Part shown: positions 11,886-23,600 of the stretch, in pieces
Layout of the letters: each line of letters begins with the position of its first letter
How positions within the stretch are numbered: position 1 is the stretch's first letter
Source of the DNA: Saccharina japonica
Lineage: Eukaryota > Sar > Phaeophyceae > Laminariales > Laminariaceae
Length of the DNA: 64,000 bases
Direction: 5' to 3'
Assembly: GCA_008828725.1 (NCBI GenBank)
Contig: MEHQ01002356.1
Coordinates: 621,514-685,513 of the forward strand
Notes under the pieces: model-generated
What the model was told of the DNA's origin: nothing
The model's input: only the letters and a program-made list of their open reading frames with translations
Database searches by the model: none
Made by a program: the position numbers and the translations under genes

Positions 11886-12639
11886 TGCATGTTGTGTACA
11901 TCCCTCTTTGTATGCGGTCCTTCAGGATACGCTATGGGGCATCCCCATGTCCTCTCAATCAGTACAGGAAGGTTGTACCCACTCTCCGAAACAGGGCTTT
12001 TTCGTCGATTCTGGCAGAACCCATCAACGGGTAGGCCATAGCTATAGCAACACAGTACCCACCACATTTACGTGGTCCCCAACACGTACATCACGGAACC
12101 GCCACCACAAGAGTAGTTGGACACTGTGTTCTCAATTCCTGGTCGTATTTTGTGCAACGCCCGCGGTACTCTACCCATTTTGGTACGTCGAAGGTAGCAC
12201 GGAGTTATGTGATGAAGACACATACATACATGCTAAGACAGAGGGGCATAATTTGCCTCGCAGGGTGTGGCAACTTGAGGCACTACAGACCTCACACAAT
12301 CCCATGGCCTGGGTGTACAAAGCTCATTTTTCTAAAGGCCCCCGACGGGTTTGAGTTACGGAGCTCCGTTATTCAGATTCGCAATTAGCCAAAACGTTCT
12401 AGCCGTATTGTAGAAGGCGCCCGGCCGAGCAAGGATATCGACCAAAGCATTGGCTAAAGAAGCCTGCCCGGGTGGCCGATGACCGTGTAGAAAAGGCATC
12501 CTACGGGTTTCAGGAATACTAGCAAAACGGCCACGGCTCCGTCCGTGGCGCTAGCCATGCATTTCCAATAGTAGTATGTAATACCTGGTACAGCAGTAGT
12601 CGTATGGCGTGATGTACAGCTCTGACAGGAAATGTAAGA
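11886..12639. other. Intergenic, nothing recognised
   Basis: A 179-codon plus-strand frame spans 11815-12354. It overlaps repeat R4 and has no recognisable domain, so I treat it as chance. Confidence 0.4.
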
Positions 12640-14437
12640 ACCATCGTGTAGGCCCGTATCGACCCCGGGGAGGCTCGTTTTCGCCCCCGCATTGTTTGAG
12701 TTGTAGATGTATGGAAGGATTTATGATCCGGGTATGGAACACTATCGTCCCCGGGTGTGGCAATACCTCGCTTTTGTCCCGAAGGGAAACTCCAGCCACG
12801 CGCTGGCTCCATAAGCCCCAGGCAGTCAGCAATCAGCCTATGGGGGTAAGGTTTCGACACCTTGCGAGGCGGAGTCGACCCGGGGAAACTCCGTTTTTGT
12901 CCCCGTATTGTTAGATTTTTGTAGATGTATGGAAGGATTTTTGATCGGGGGATGGGACACTACCATCCCCGGGTGCGGCGAGCCCTGGGCGTTGTCCCGA
13001 GCTGCAACTCCAGCCACGCGCTGGCTGCATAAGCCCCAGCCAATCAGCAATCAGCCGATGGGAGTGAGTTTCCACACCTTGCGAGGCGGTATCGACCCGG
13101 GGGGACTTCGTTTTTGTGCCCGATTTGCTGGATTTGTAGATGTATGGAAGGATTTCTGATCCGGGGATGGGAAACTATCATCCCCGGGTGCGGCGATACC
13201 TCGATATTGCCCCGAGGGGCAACCCTCGTCGCGCACTGGCTCCATGAGCTCGAGACCAATCAGGAATCAGCCTATGAGGGTGGTGTTTCCACACCTTGCG
13301 AGGCGGTATCGACCCAGGGGAACTCTTTTTCTCCCGCGGATTGCTAAAGTTTTAGATGTGTGGAAGGATTTATAATTCGGTGATGGGACACTATCATCGC
13401 CGGGTGCAGCGGGCTCTTGGGGTTGTCTTGAGGGGCAACCCCAGCCACGCGCTGGCTCCATGAGCCTCAGACAATCGGCAATCAGCCGATGGGGGTGGGG
13501 TTTCCACATCTTGCGAGGCGGTATCGAACCCGGGGAAACTCTGTTTTTGTCCACATATTGTTAGAGTTGTAGATGTATGGATTCATGATCCGGGGGTGAA
13601 GCACTATCATCCCCGGGTGCGGCAGGACCTCGGTATTGCCCCGAGGTGCAACCCTCGCCACGCGCTGGCTCCATGGGCTCGGGCCCAATCAGCAATCAGG
13701 CTATGGGGGTGGGGTTTCAAAACCTTGCGAGGCGGTATCGACCCAGGGAAACTCAGTTTTCGTCCCCGGATTACTGGATTTGTAGATGTATATAATTATT
13801 TCTGATTCGGGGATGGGACACTATCAACCCCGGGTGCGGGGGGACCTCGGCGTTGTGTCGAGGGGCAACTCCAGCCACGCGCTTGCTCCATAAGCCCCAG
13901 CCAATCAGCAATCACTCGATGGGGGTGGGGCTTCCACACCTTGCGAGGCGGGATCGACCCCGGGGAACTACGTTTTCGTCCCCGGATTGTTGAAGTTGTA
14001 GATGCATGGACAGATTTCCGTTCCGGGGATGGGACAACATCATCCCCGGGTGCGGCGAGACCTCGGTATTGCCCCCAGGGGCAACCCTCGCCGCGCGCTG
14101 GCACCGTGAGCTCGAGCTCAATCAGCAATCAGCCTACGAGTATTGGGGTGGGGTTTCCACAACTTGCGAGGCGGTATCAATGAACCTTAGCCAATCAGTT
14201 ATCAGCCGATGTGGGTTGGTTTTTCAGATTGTGCGGTGCAGTGTCGACCCGGGGGATCGCCTTTTTTCTCCCCGGCTGGTAGGAAGTGTAATGACAAGGA
14301 GGGGTTCACGATCTGCGGAGGGTACCATATCTTACCTGGGGTGTGGTGCAACTTTGATGGTTCTATTCAGCACCAATCTTCTAGAAAGATCCAGCGGCCT
14401 CTGGCATGGGTTTGGTCAGCTAATCAGCTGCCGATTT
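12640..14437. repeat. Tandem satellite, about 216-bp unit, about eight copies
   Basis: The landmark TTGCGAGGCGG recurs at about 12861, 13079, 13295, 13511, 13724, 13941 and 14164, a spacing of 213-223 bp. Each unit reads in order: GTATCGACCC, a T-rich stretch ending in CCCCG, TTGTAGATGTATGGAAGGAT, a small inverted repeat (CCGGGGATG, spacer, CATCCCCGGG), GCAACCC, CCACGCGCTGGCTCCAT, and CAATCAGCAATCAG. The last unit (from 14164) lacks part of the sequence and is strongly diverged to about 14437. Frames on both strands translate into recurring peptides because the unit is repeated. No unit length gives a uniform reading frame. Confidence 0.9.
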
Positions 14438-14509
14438 CGTAATTCAAAATGTTTTGTCAGCCGCTAGGCTGGCTGCATGGCTGTCAGGACTTCCTCGGGA
14501 TTGTTTCAC

Positions 14510-14670
14510 GGCCACGACTGTCGGCAGCGCTCAGCACGCGACGGCCAGGACTTGGCGCGGCGTGAGACGCAGCGCCCCGCTTTTTGTGTCCCGCACTCTC
14601 TCTACCGATGCTGCTAGGCGGGACTGAAACGCTCTGGATTGCGAGAAACGCGAAACCATGACGACAGTAG
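14510..14670 (+). repeat. Dispersed repeat R2, copy 3 of 4
   Basis: Shares CGCGACGGCCAGGACTTGG, GGCGTGAGAC, GGCGGGACTGAA and CTCTGGATTGCGAGA with the other R2 copies. It is diverged in the middle. Confidence 0.55.
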
Positions 14671-14774
14671 TCGCAGTGTGCTGTGATGGAGCAATCGGCA
14701 CGGAAATATAACGACCATTGGTGGATAAATTTAGAATTCAAATGTACCTTACATTGCCGTCCGTAGTACCTGTC

Positions 14775-14930
14775 CTTGGGATTGGGGCAATGCTTAACGC
14801 GCGACGGCCAGGACTCGGCGGAGCATCAGACCCGGCGTTCCATTGGTTGTGGCACCCAGCCTCCATACCTATGGGTAAAGGTTGGGCTGAAGCGCTCTGG
14901 ATCGCGAGATCATGATTACAGGCAGGCATA
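14775..14930 (+). repeat. Dispersed repeat R2, copy 4 of 4
   Basis: Carries GGCAATGCTTAACGCGCGAC, GGCCAGGACTCGGCG, CCATTGGTTGTGGCACCCAG and CTGAAGCGCTCTGGATCGCG. It is about 260 bp downstream of copy 3, so R2 occurs twice in this window as spaced pairs. Confidence 0.6.
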
Positions 14931-17900
14931 CTAACAACATTAAATCATATAGATCACGACCTGCATGCATTATGATTGTGGCAGTAGTAGACTGCACGCT
15001 CTTGGTCATCTCTTGAAAATGCGGGCTTCCACTTGTGCGTGCGGTTCGCTATAACTCGGTCCTCATCGGGGTCGACGTTGCTTGTTCAATCTTGCTGTAC
15101 CCATATATGTTTCGATAGGGGGAAGGGGCTGCGTCCCCTCTTTTGCCAGCCTAATAAACCAGGGCGACCACAGTTAGTGGTCTTAACTGTCTTCCGCCAG
15201 CTGTAGTGACCGCGGCCCTACTTGTAGAAGCTTCCCGCTTCTTTCTGTCGTACAACAGCACTGCCAATAGCGAAAATATCCCGCCCAAGAGACAGGGATC
15301 TTGGCTGCTGGTTGACAGGGAAGAGTGTTAGAATCTACCATTCGACAGATATTTATCCGACCGCGCAAAACCGACTGCGGTATAAACAGAGCACGGAGTG
15401 CAATAACTGCACCTGGTGTTTGTGCTGTACTAGACGGGCATCCGAAAGCACGTTCAAAATATTCGATTTAAAACTGTGGCATCACTGAGCATACCTAGTC
15501 ACCGTTCATTGAGTACCTCAGTGGTTTATCCTATTGTTTCGAAACAACGCGATTCTAGGTTCGAACACCGCTGAAACCATGTATCCATTTTTCCCGGAGA
15601 AAAGGGCACGCAAGTAGAAATAACAAAGATTAAAACATTCGACCAGGAGGTCAAAATGGACTAAAGCACTTCTGATAAAATAATGCAAGATTTGCGGCGC
15701 AAGGTATACTATATAAATGACGAACGCAGGCGTTTTTATTGTACCAGGTATCAATTTTTAATCACACTTACATACTCAGTCACACCACTGGGCTTCTCAG
15801 CCACGCGCTCACTGAGAAGCTCAGTGTTGTTACACCATTATAAAACAAACACAAACAAACACATATGTGACACTCCTGCTGCCCACACATATGGCTTGTA
15901 TACATATGACGCGAGTGAGTTACAACGCGCTCCAGACGCCTGTTTGTGCGGTGTTAACGCGAAACTCCATTACTTCAGAGTCAGTCAAAACATAGAGAGC
16001 TTTCCCGAATAACCGTCTTCGTTTTAGCTGTACCCACTCTCAAACCATAAACTGCGACTCAGAATGTGACTATCATTACCTGTTACCCTACCATCTCCCG
16101 CAGTACCAAGGAACCCCCCCTTCATCCTACGCGCTTCCGACGATACAACGAGAAAACAAATACCCCTAAACTGTTGCTGGTTTGCATTCATCACAGTAGG
16201 TTCTGTTGTGTACGTACTATCGCCGAGAAGACTGTACGCCGTTTCCGCCCACTGTCGCCGTCGTTCGCAGCTCGCAGACGCCCCCCCCCCCCCCCCCGTA
16301 CGACTGTACCCTTTTCATGTCCCTTCCCCCAACATACGGCCATGATGCTACTTACTTTACATTGGTTTTTCATAAGGTGTTTTACAGTAAGCGAGATTTA
16401 ATAAAAGTCTGTTTAGTCACGAGTGGGTCGATGCTGAGCCCCGAATGAAATCCAGCCGAGGCCACCAATAACAGGTTATGTTGTACCGACAGGCATGGCA
16501 GAGAGATCGCAGATCTGCACGAACGCGACGACAGCAGAGTATACCCGGGATATCAACGACATGATCCCATCTGTGAGATTGGGTGCACACGACATAAGCG
16601 GGAGCTTTCCCTTGACTTTTTTGTCCTGTATTTAGGCTGCAGCGGCGGGGGGTGTCCCTGCGATATTCCTACATAGGCCTCGCTGTTGAAGCTGTATGTT
16701 GCTGTTAATAGTGCCGCGAACAACATTGGGCCTGAGAAAACAAAGAGGTCCGGCTGTCTCGAAACATATGCAGAACCTATTGCACAGCAGAAACGACAAC
16801 CAAGAAAACATACTACAGCAGGGAGTCCAGTGAACATTTGTGACTCGAGGCGGCGGATGTGCATGGCATGAGCAGCGGTTGTCCTTTGGCCGTTGCCTCC
16901 TGCTCTAGCTGTGTTGCGTGGTTATTTTGTGCTTGCTGTGCAGATAGTTATAGTCACCTAGCGATTGATGCGTGATGTTTCTCCGATGTGATTGTGCTTT
17001 GTCATGAATGAGTATTAACCAAGATCGGTGTTCGTTTGTTTCTTTCGGGTGCGTTAAGGCACGTACATAACACAGAACACTCGAGGCCACTCCAAATGAG
17101 TGCCTCATGCGGTCGTTGGCGACATCAAATATGAGTAGTCGGGTGCGTTCCCAAGAAACAATATCGCATAGAAACAAGGACCTCCAGGAATCGTGCATGT
17201 AATTAGCGGAGGCCACCGCGCTGATCTGTGTCATCAGCTAATACCAACATCCGCTGCTGTATGGTGGTGTCAATGTTTAGATATCGATGAATGGGAGATA
17301 CACGAAGGTCACGCGTGATGTGATTCATGGGATATACCGACTTACAGACAACGAATGCTACGATAGGGGTGCACCGCGTTTTTGCTGAGGGTGGACACTT
17401 GAGGAGCTCCACACCCCACCCAAAAACAGATTGTGTAGGAAAATAAAAGTGCTACTCGATGAACAATGGCATAAACTACAATAAGTATACAGTAGTATGA
17501 ATATTGTTGCATCACAGCAGCAACGATTGTCGGGCGATTTAGGGTCAAGAAGCGCGATCATTCAGAATCCGTGTCACCCATTAAGTGCTACCTCTATCGT
17601 AGCACGCTTCCGACGGATGTACGAACGAACAGCCTAACGGTTTTCCACGATGGGAGAATAATAGGTAGACCAGGTGAGTATTTAACCGGAGCACCAGGTG
17701 TGCGGTATATCCACGCGGGAACATCTGGGACGCCAGGGAAGGGATTCTCAGTAGGTCTAGTGTTCTCGTTCGGGGTATGAAAACTCCGCCTCAGCCTCTG
17801 TAGAGGTCGCGACCGGCACTACATTTACAGCAGCAGACCTTCCGGCGACTATAATTCCAGCAAGAACCTGCACAATCATCGTCGTTCTGGGGCATTCGTT

Positions 17901-18143
17901 GAACACCACACTTGCAACCCCAGAATGGCAGTGACGCATGCTACGGTAGACATTTGCGCCTAGTGTTATTTGTGAGGTTCCTTCGTTACGAAACGCTACG
18001 ATCCTGTGGTATACCCAATTGAAACAAACTGGTGTCAGGAAACAAGAAGCTGCCAATCCGATGAAGAGAACCCCTGGCCTACTTTGTAGGCGTGTATATG
18101 ACATGGCATATTGAAATGAAAGCTCATGCCGAGTAGTTCTATA
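14931..18143. other. Intergenic; a degenerate tRNA-like head and a poly-C run
   Basis: At 15508-15570 there is an A-box-like TACCTCAGTGG followed about 45 bp later by a B-box-like GGTTCGAACAC. The T-stem does not pair well, so this is at most a SINE or tRNA relic. At 16281-16297 there is a run of 17 C. Two short frames with no assignable domain are the only other notes: 17571-17780 plus, rich in Gly and Pro, and 17757-18176 minus. Confidence 0.4.
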
Positions 18144-18490
18144 TCGGTCGCCCCGATGGTCTAGAGGCAACCTCAAACGCTTCTAAAGGTTGATCTCTGC
18201 AGTTATAATCTCACGTGGGTCGGACGGTTGAGTTTATTTGCAAAAATTAATATAAAAAAGGATAAAATTGCAGAGAGCGCCCAGTAGCGTGTGTAGGCAC
18301 AATTCGATGCGAGTCGACGAAGGAAGAAAAAGCTGAAGTCTTCTCGCGATAAAAATGCAAGGCAAGAACCGTAGTGGGGGAGGAGGGAGAAGAGCCAACT
18401 TTGTGACTCCGGATCTAAGTAATGACTAGGAAGGAGAGAGAAAGGAAGGGCGAAGACAATACATGGAATGGAAAAAAAAAGAATAAGAAA
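18144..18490 (+). mobile_element. tRNA-derived SINE, copy B
   Basis: The head TCGGTCGCCCCGATGGTCTA contains an A-box match (TGGTCTAGAGG) and aligns with the head of copy D. The B-box region is degenerate. The body (from about 18285) shares GAGTCGACGA, TCTCGCGATAAAAATGCAAG, GAACCGTAGT, GGGGAGGAGGGAGAAGAGCC and GGATCTAAGT with copies A, C and D. It ends in a long A-rich tail (18472-18500), as expected for an element copied by a LINE machinery. Confidence 0.75.
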
Positions 18491-19036
18491 AAAAAGACCT
18501 CACGAGCGCCGTCAGCCCACAGTATGTTTGCCGAAAAAACCGGCAGCCCCTATCGCAGTAGGCGTCCAGCCAGCCTGCACCGATCACTTAATGCAACCGT
18601 TTGCTGCTTTTCCAGCATCGTTCACGAGGTTGATGCCCAACCTATAGTATGTCCCACCAAAACACTGATCGTTAAGCTCCAAGCTATGAGCTAATAAGCA
18701 CCCCCCAGGACCTATAAATACGTTATCTATTTATAGGTTGGGTTGACGTCGGTTGGCAACGACGCTGTAAAACACGCCTCTCACTGCGTGAGCTCGACAA
18801 CTAAGGTGTCGTTTTTGTTTTTGTTCGTTTTGACGGTCGGCCATGCTGGCGGTCTTGTTAGATCATTTGTGCGGGGTTGATAACCTCATCTCCGCACAAG
18901 GGCAACGATCGTATCACGTAATGTGTATATGGTAAGGCATCAACGAGGCAGATACGCAGTGATACCTATTGCTGTCTTCGGAAGTGGCCACACCAGATAT
19001 TAAATCAATTCATTGGAGGCTGTCGTCCATATGCAG
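18491..19036. other. Intergenic, nothing recognised
   Basis: Contains a short inverted repeat, CCTATAAATA and TATTTATAGG, around 18711-18738, which could form a hairpin. Nothing else was recognised. Confidence 0.4.
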
Positions 19037-19243
19037 GTCCGCCTCACAGGCGGTTCTTAGCAAGATGTAGCTCACCTTCCATGCGGCTCGCCCAATAGCT
19101 CACGGCGCTTAGCGCTTGGTGCAAGCAATGTATGCCTGGTTGGTGAAAACCCAGCGTGCTCCGTCTCGGCATGGTAAGGATGCGAAGATGTATGGTCATA
19201 CGACTACCGCCGTGCACGATATGAGTACCCCCCCCCCCCCATG
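19037..19243 (-). repeat. Dispersed repeat R3, minus-strand copy
   Basis: Read on the minus strand this begins with a run of 13 G, then CGTGCACGG, GTAGTCGTATGACCAT, CTTCGCATCC, GGGTTTTCACCAACCAGGCA, TTGCACCAAGCGC, and ATTGGGCGAGCCGCATGGAA. The same series appears at 31.7, 32.5, 36.4 and 37.0 kb. It lies about 180 bp beyond the 3' end of the EsV-1-7 pseudogene. Confidence 0.7.
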
Positions 19244-19424
19244 ACGACAGATATACTTTGGGCAAACGTCAAGGCCTGCTTTCATCACACATTGGTGTGT
19301 ACGGATTACTACAGTATACCGATGTGGAGTAAATGCTAAGTTGGGCCATCGCCATCGCAAGCCACCAACGGAGATAGCTGAAGCGCCCTGAGCTACTGTA
19401 GTTCCAGATGAACTGCCATACTCT

Positions 19425-20555
19425 TTAAAACGACCACTCAGTTTTAACGCGGAATAAGGCCTCCCTGACGGCACCATAGTATGTCCTACGGGAGTCGCTC
19501 TTGCTGCGAGTCGTATTTACAGTGCAGACGAGTCCGTCTTGAAGAGTGCCGTGATCAGGGCAGAGAGTGGGTTGCTTCCCGTCAAGTCCCCACCGCGACA
19601 GTTTCGAGCAACCATCCACTAGACACCTGGCATCGAAATTGACCACGCTGTGGCCTAAAAAATCGCTTTTGTAACTGCCGCAGGCAGTGGCCACATGGTC
19701 GGTCGGTACACCCCACGTCGGCACCCTGGTGCAAGCCTCGTGTGAACAACGTCTCTTGCGGACGTTCAGCATGCCATCCGCAGCATGTTATTTGCAGTAC
19801 CATGCCCTCTTGCTACCCTTGGTATTGAAACTTGGGATCCTATTACATGAGTCATGTATGCAAAGTCTGGTGCAGACGTCTACCATGCCGGCATCAGCAT
19901 GTGTCTTGCAGTACGCCGGCTTTTTGCTGACCTTGACGTTAAACGTTGGCCGCGTCTTGCACGATTCACGTGCGCAACACCTTTTGCCGAGGAACACCAT
20001 GCCGACAGCAGCATGTGTCTTGCAGTACGCGGCCGTCTTGCTGCCCTTAACGTTGAAACTCGGGTGTGTTGTGCAGGAGTCATGTGAGCAACGCCTTTTG
20101 CCGACGAGCACCATTCCGTCCTCAGCATGTGTCTTGCAGTACGCGGCCGTCTTGCTACCCTTAACGTTGAACCTCGGGTGTGTTTTGCAGGAGTCATGTG
20201 AGCAACGCTTACTGCAGACATCTAGCATGCCGTCCTCAGCATGTGTCTTGCAGTACGCTGCCGTATTGCTACCCTCGACGTTGAACCGCGGGCATGTTGT
20301 GCAGGAGTCATGTGAGCAACGCCTTTTGCCGACGAGCACCATTTCGTCCTCCCCATGTGTCTTGCAGCACGCGGCCGTCTTGCTGCCATTAACGTTCAAG
20401 TGTGGCTGCGTCTTGCGAGAGCCATGTAAACAACGCGTACTGCAGACGTCTACCATGCCGGCATCAGCATGACGTTTGCAGTAACCCGCTTTCGTGCTGT
20501 CTTCAACATTGAAGTATGCGCGTCGTGTGCAGGAAGCACGTGGGCAGCGTACCAT
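19425..20555 (-). pseudogene. EsV-1-7 domain protein, broken by an in-frame TAA
   Basis: The minus strand starts at an ATG (20555-20553) encoding MVRC, as in the intact gene at 9745. It has seven regular 38-residue repeats and then the two diverged C-terminal units and tail of its paralogue. In repeat 7 the frame reads Tyr-Cys-Lys-TAA-His (TAA at 19790-19788). The intact gene usually has CAA (Gln) there, so one C-to-T change explains the stop. The frame then continues without a shift for 120 codons to the normal stop. Read through, the frame is 376 codons, exactly one 38-residue repeat longer than the 338-residue paralogue. Two more ligand positions are lost: the second Cys of repeat 2 is Arg (CLHGSR), and the His of the first diverged unit is Tyr (CGSY). 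A truncated 255-residue product is still possible. The neighbours are dispersed repeats only. Confidence 0.8.
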
Positions 20556-20618
20556 TGTCACCGAATACTGCGGCGGTGAAACACCATTGAAAAACAAGAG
20601 GGGACGTAGACACAGCAA

Positions 20619-23600
20619 GGAGGCTTATCCTGATATATTGTACTTGGGGTTACTAGGATCACCGGTGAACCATTGCGGGCTTGTGGAGGCCCCCTAGTGG
20701 AAGGCTGCATTGCACTGGTCTCAAACATTTCGTATATGAAACAGGTTATCATGGCCTGGAACAATAGTAAACGTCGCCCATTCGAATTTAGGTTTGCTGC
20801 CGTAGCGCTTTGCGTTTGCTCCAAGACAAACCGCCGTTGTTCAGCATGCCAGAGGTTGTTTTTGAGATAGCTGAATGAGTCCACAGGAGTGTTACACGGA
20901 TTGGATGTGCAGTCTGCGCAATCACAGTCTGTCTAAGACACAAAAAATATAATATGAAACAAATATAATATCAAAGAAGAAGCAGTGTCTCATCGCTATC
21001 CCGACATAGGTTTAACGCGCATCAAGAGAGCACCGCGACAGTGTGTTTTGGCACTGTCTCACTATAGTGCTACGCACTAGACAGGTCACTTGTATGGAGG
21101 GGTTGGCCGTCCACAAGACAGACGCCAGGTTGACATCGGCGTTGGATGGCAACCGACAAGCTTAACACCTACACCGGCACTACCCGCGCATCCGTTTCCC
21201 CAGGGTGAGGTTGTTTCTAATACTCTCATTTAGTAGCATGGGCCAAGGTCAGGCACTACGCCGCGAGGCGTGTGTAAATCTACGGGTTACTCTGCCTCGA
21301 CATACAGCACATCTAGACTAAGTCTTATGCAGCCTACAAACGCAGTCAGCACACAAGGATACGTTGCACGTGACGCACCGCCATCGATTGAACGGTACGA
21401 CGAACCCAGCATATAGTGTAACTTACCTCTACCGGGACGCATGTATTTCAGCTAACTCTCAACTGAGCATCAAGGAACTTGGCTGTAGGACAGACAACCG
21501 GCGCGTACAACAGCCAGCGGAGTACATCTACCCGTAGCGTGTGGATATTGCTGAGAGGATAACGTCACAGTGGACATGCTCACCTAGATCGCTCTTCTTC
21601 GTTTCAAAATCTTAGCCACAAAAGAGCCTTTTTCGCAACATACTGGTATATTCTACATCACCACGAGTATTTGTTAAAACCAGCTAGTGCATCCTCTGTA
21701 CCTCTTGTCACATAGGCAGAGCCTCGAGAGGCGTGCTACGGTAGAGGTAGCACTTTTTCGCTGAATCGTTTCCTGAACGATTGGGCCCCTTAACCTTAAT
21801 TCGTCGGACTTTCATTTTTGTGACGAATACTGTTGCAGAGTATACTTCGGTCACGAGCTTTCGCATCCGACAGTCCTTTTATTTCCCTCCAAAATCATTT
21901 TTTCGGTAAGGTATGACGCTCCTCAAGTGAGGAGATCAGAGAAAACATGGTGCATCTCTATCGTAGCATGTGTCTCGACAAAAAACATTGCAACACCTTA
22001 CCCTCCACTGAGGCCTCGATCGGACGCAGAGCACACCGTACGCCTCTATTAGGTATTTGTGAGGTTGTGTCTGTACTTGACAGGTGCCATGTCTTCCGCG
22101 ATTCGGATCCCTTTAGTCAACTGACTGGGGCAGTTAAAGAGCCTCAGGTTCATGACAGGAGGCTCCCTGATCACGTCAATTTCACGGCTCTGGTGGTCCG
22201 CGATGGCAAGCACGAAAACACCAAGGGCTCCTCCTTTACTCTACTCCAAAGACAATTAGGTCATTTCTGAAACGATTTTTTAGGGATCAAGACTACCGCT
22301 GCCAAGCTCGGCCCAAGTAGGGGACCTTCAAAACCATCAAACTATGTACCAGGTATGATACAGCATAATGCTTGCTACCTTTCCATCACTTGCGCCGATA
22401 GTCGAAACTTGGCAAACACCTCAACTTGCTATTATGAACCTCACGCCGATCCGTGTATATGGTAGACGCTTGCCTAGCTAGTGCGACTCTACTGCGGTCT
22501 TCTACGAAAAAGCGGTCGAGAGAGCAACATATCAGATTATACGCTGTTTCGTGAGAACCATATTGTACAAAATTAAACGTAACATAAGGAATCATGTACG
22601 GATGCATACGTACTGCTGCGCTTTCTACACAATAAAAACAAGGCTTGGGTAGACGGTTGGGAACATACACATCCAATCGCCTGAAATGATGTTTGCAAAT
22701 CCCGCGACGAGGAAATCTTAGAAGGATTGCACGAATACTGCTATCGCTTTACTATGCTGACGGTGGTGCACCAAGGGTCCCACACCCCTTGCGCAAACCT
22801 AGGGGTAATAACTACTCTCAGGGCCGGGGCAGACTTACAAATACTCTACTACCAGAAAATTAGAAAGTCGAGGTGCTTTCAAGGGCAGGATTAGTTGTAT
22901 AATCGGGCATTTCCTACTTTCGTCAGCAATGCAACGCAAGTGGAACACCCCCAAGCGTTCGCAGATTGAAAGCGCAGGGCCTAGCGAACTATATAACGCA
23001 ACCAAAATGCCCGGAACAGACACACACGTGGTATTCGCTAACTTGTAGTAATGACTAAACGGCTCTCCCGGCCGTTGTATAGCCTTCATGATCCTCACCG
23101 AACGTAACCCAAACCCCAAAATGCGTACATGCCAGGTTTATTGTTGCTGCTGCTGGAGCTGTTGCAGTAACGTGTATAGTATTCGTCGTTGGAAGTGATG
23201 GTGTGGTACACTAACATATGATACTGTATGATATGCTGAAAATGGTACTATTACCAATAAACAGATGTCAAGGCCAAGGCCTGACGAGAACATATTGATT
23301 AGCACTAGACAGTGCCAAGTACATCCAAACGCGACACACCCGCGGAGATTTATAACGTGGTTGCCATTCGGGACGTTCAGCGTGGACGACCCTGTAGTGC
23401 CGGATGAAGTTGTTCATTATTCCTATGGAGAGGCTGCTGTACAGCAGTACCCGTGAATAAAACTGGCGTTGATAGTTGTTAACGATATTGCCGCGGGTCG
23501 TGGTGTTGCTGTGATACGCCCAGATATTTATAGGCTGATTTATCGCGCGGAGTTTAATATCAGGTTTGGAAACCGAAGTTCTGTAACCCGTATTACCCCC

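Noticed and set aside
12640..14437. Regular direct repeats that could suggest a CRISPR-like array
   Set aside because: The whole 216-bp unit is repeated. There are no short repeats with unique spacers, and the genome is eukaryotic.
15508..15570. Functional tRNA gene
   Set aside because: A- and B-box-like words are present, but the T-stem and acceptor stem do not pair, so it is at most a relic.
19425..20555. TAA read as a sense codon (altered genetic code or programmed readthrough)
   Set aside because: Only one gene shows it, other frames end normally at TAA, TAG or TGA, and two further ligand residues are lost. A nonsense mutation is simpler.
9745..20555. Integrated phaeovirus (EsV-1-like provirus)
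   Set aside because: EsV-1-7 repeats also occur in host genes. No capsid, polymerase, integrase or other viral core gene is recognisable in the window.
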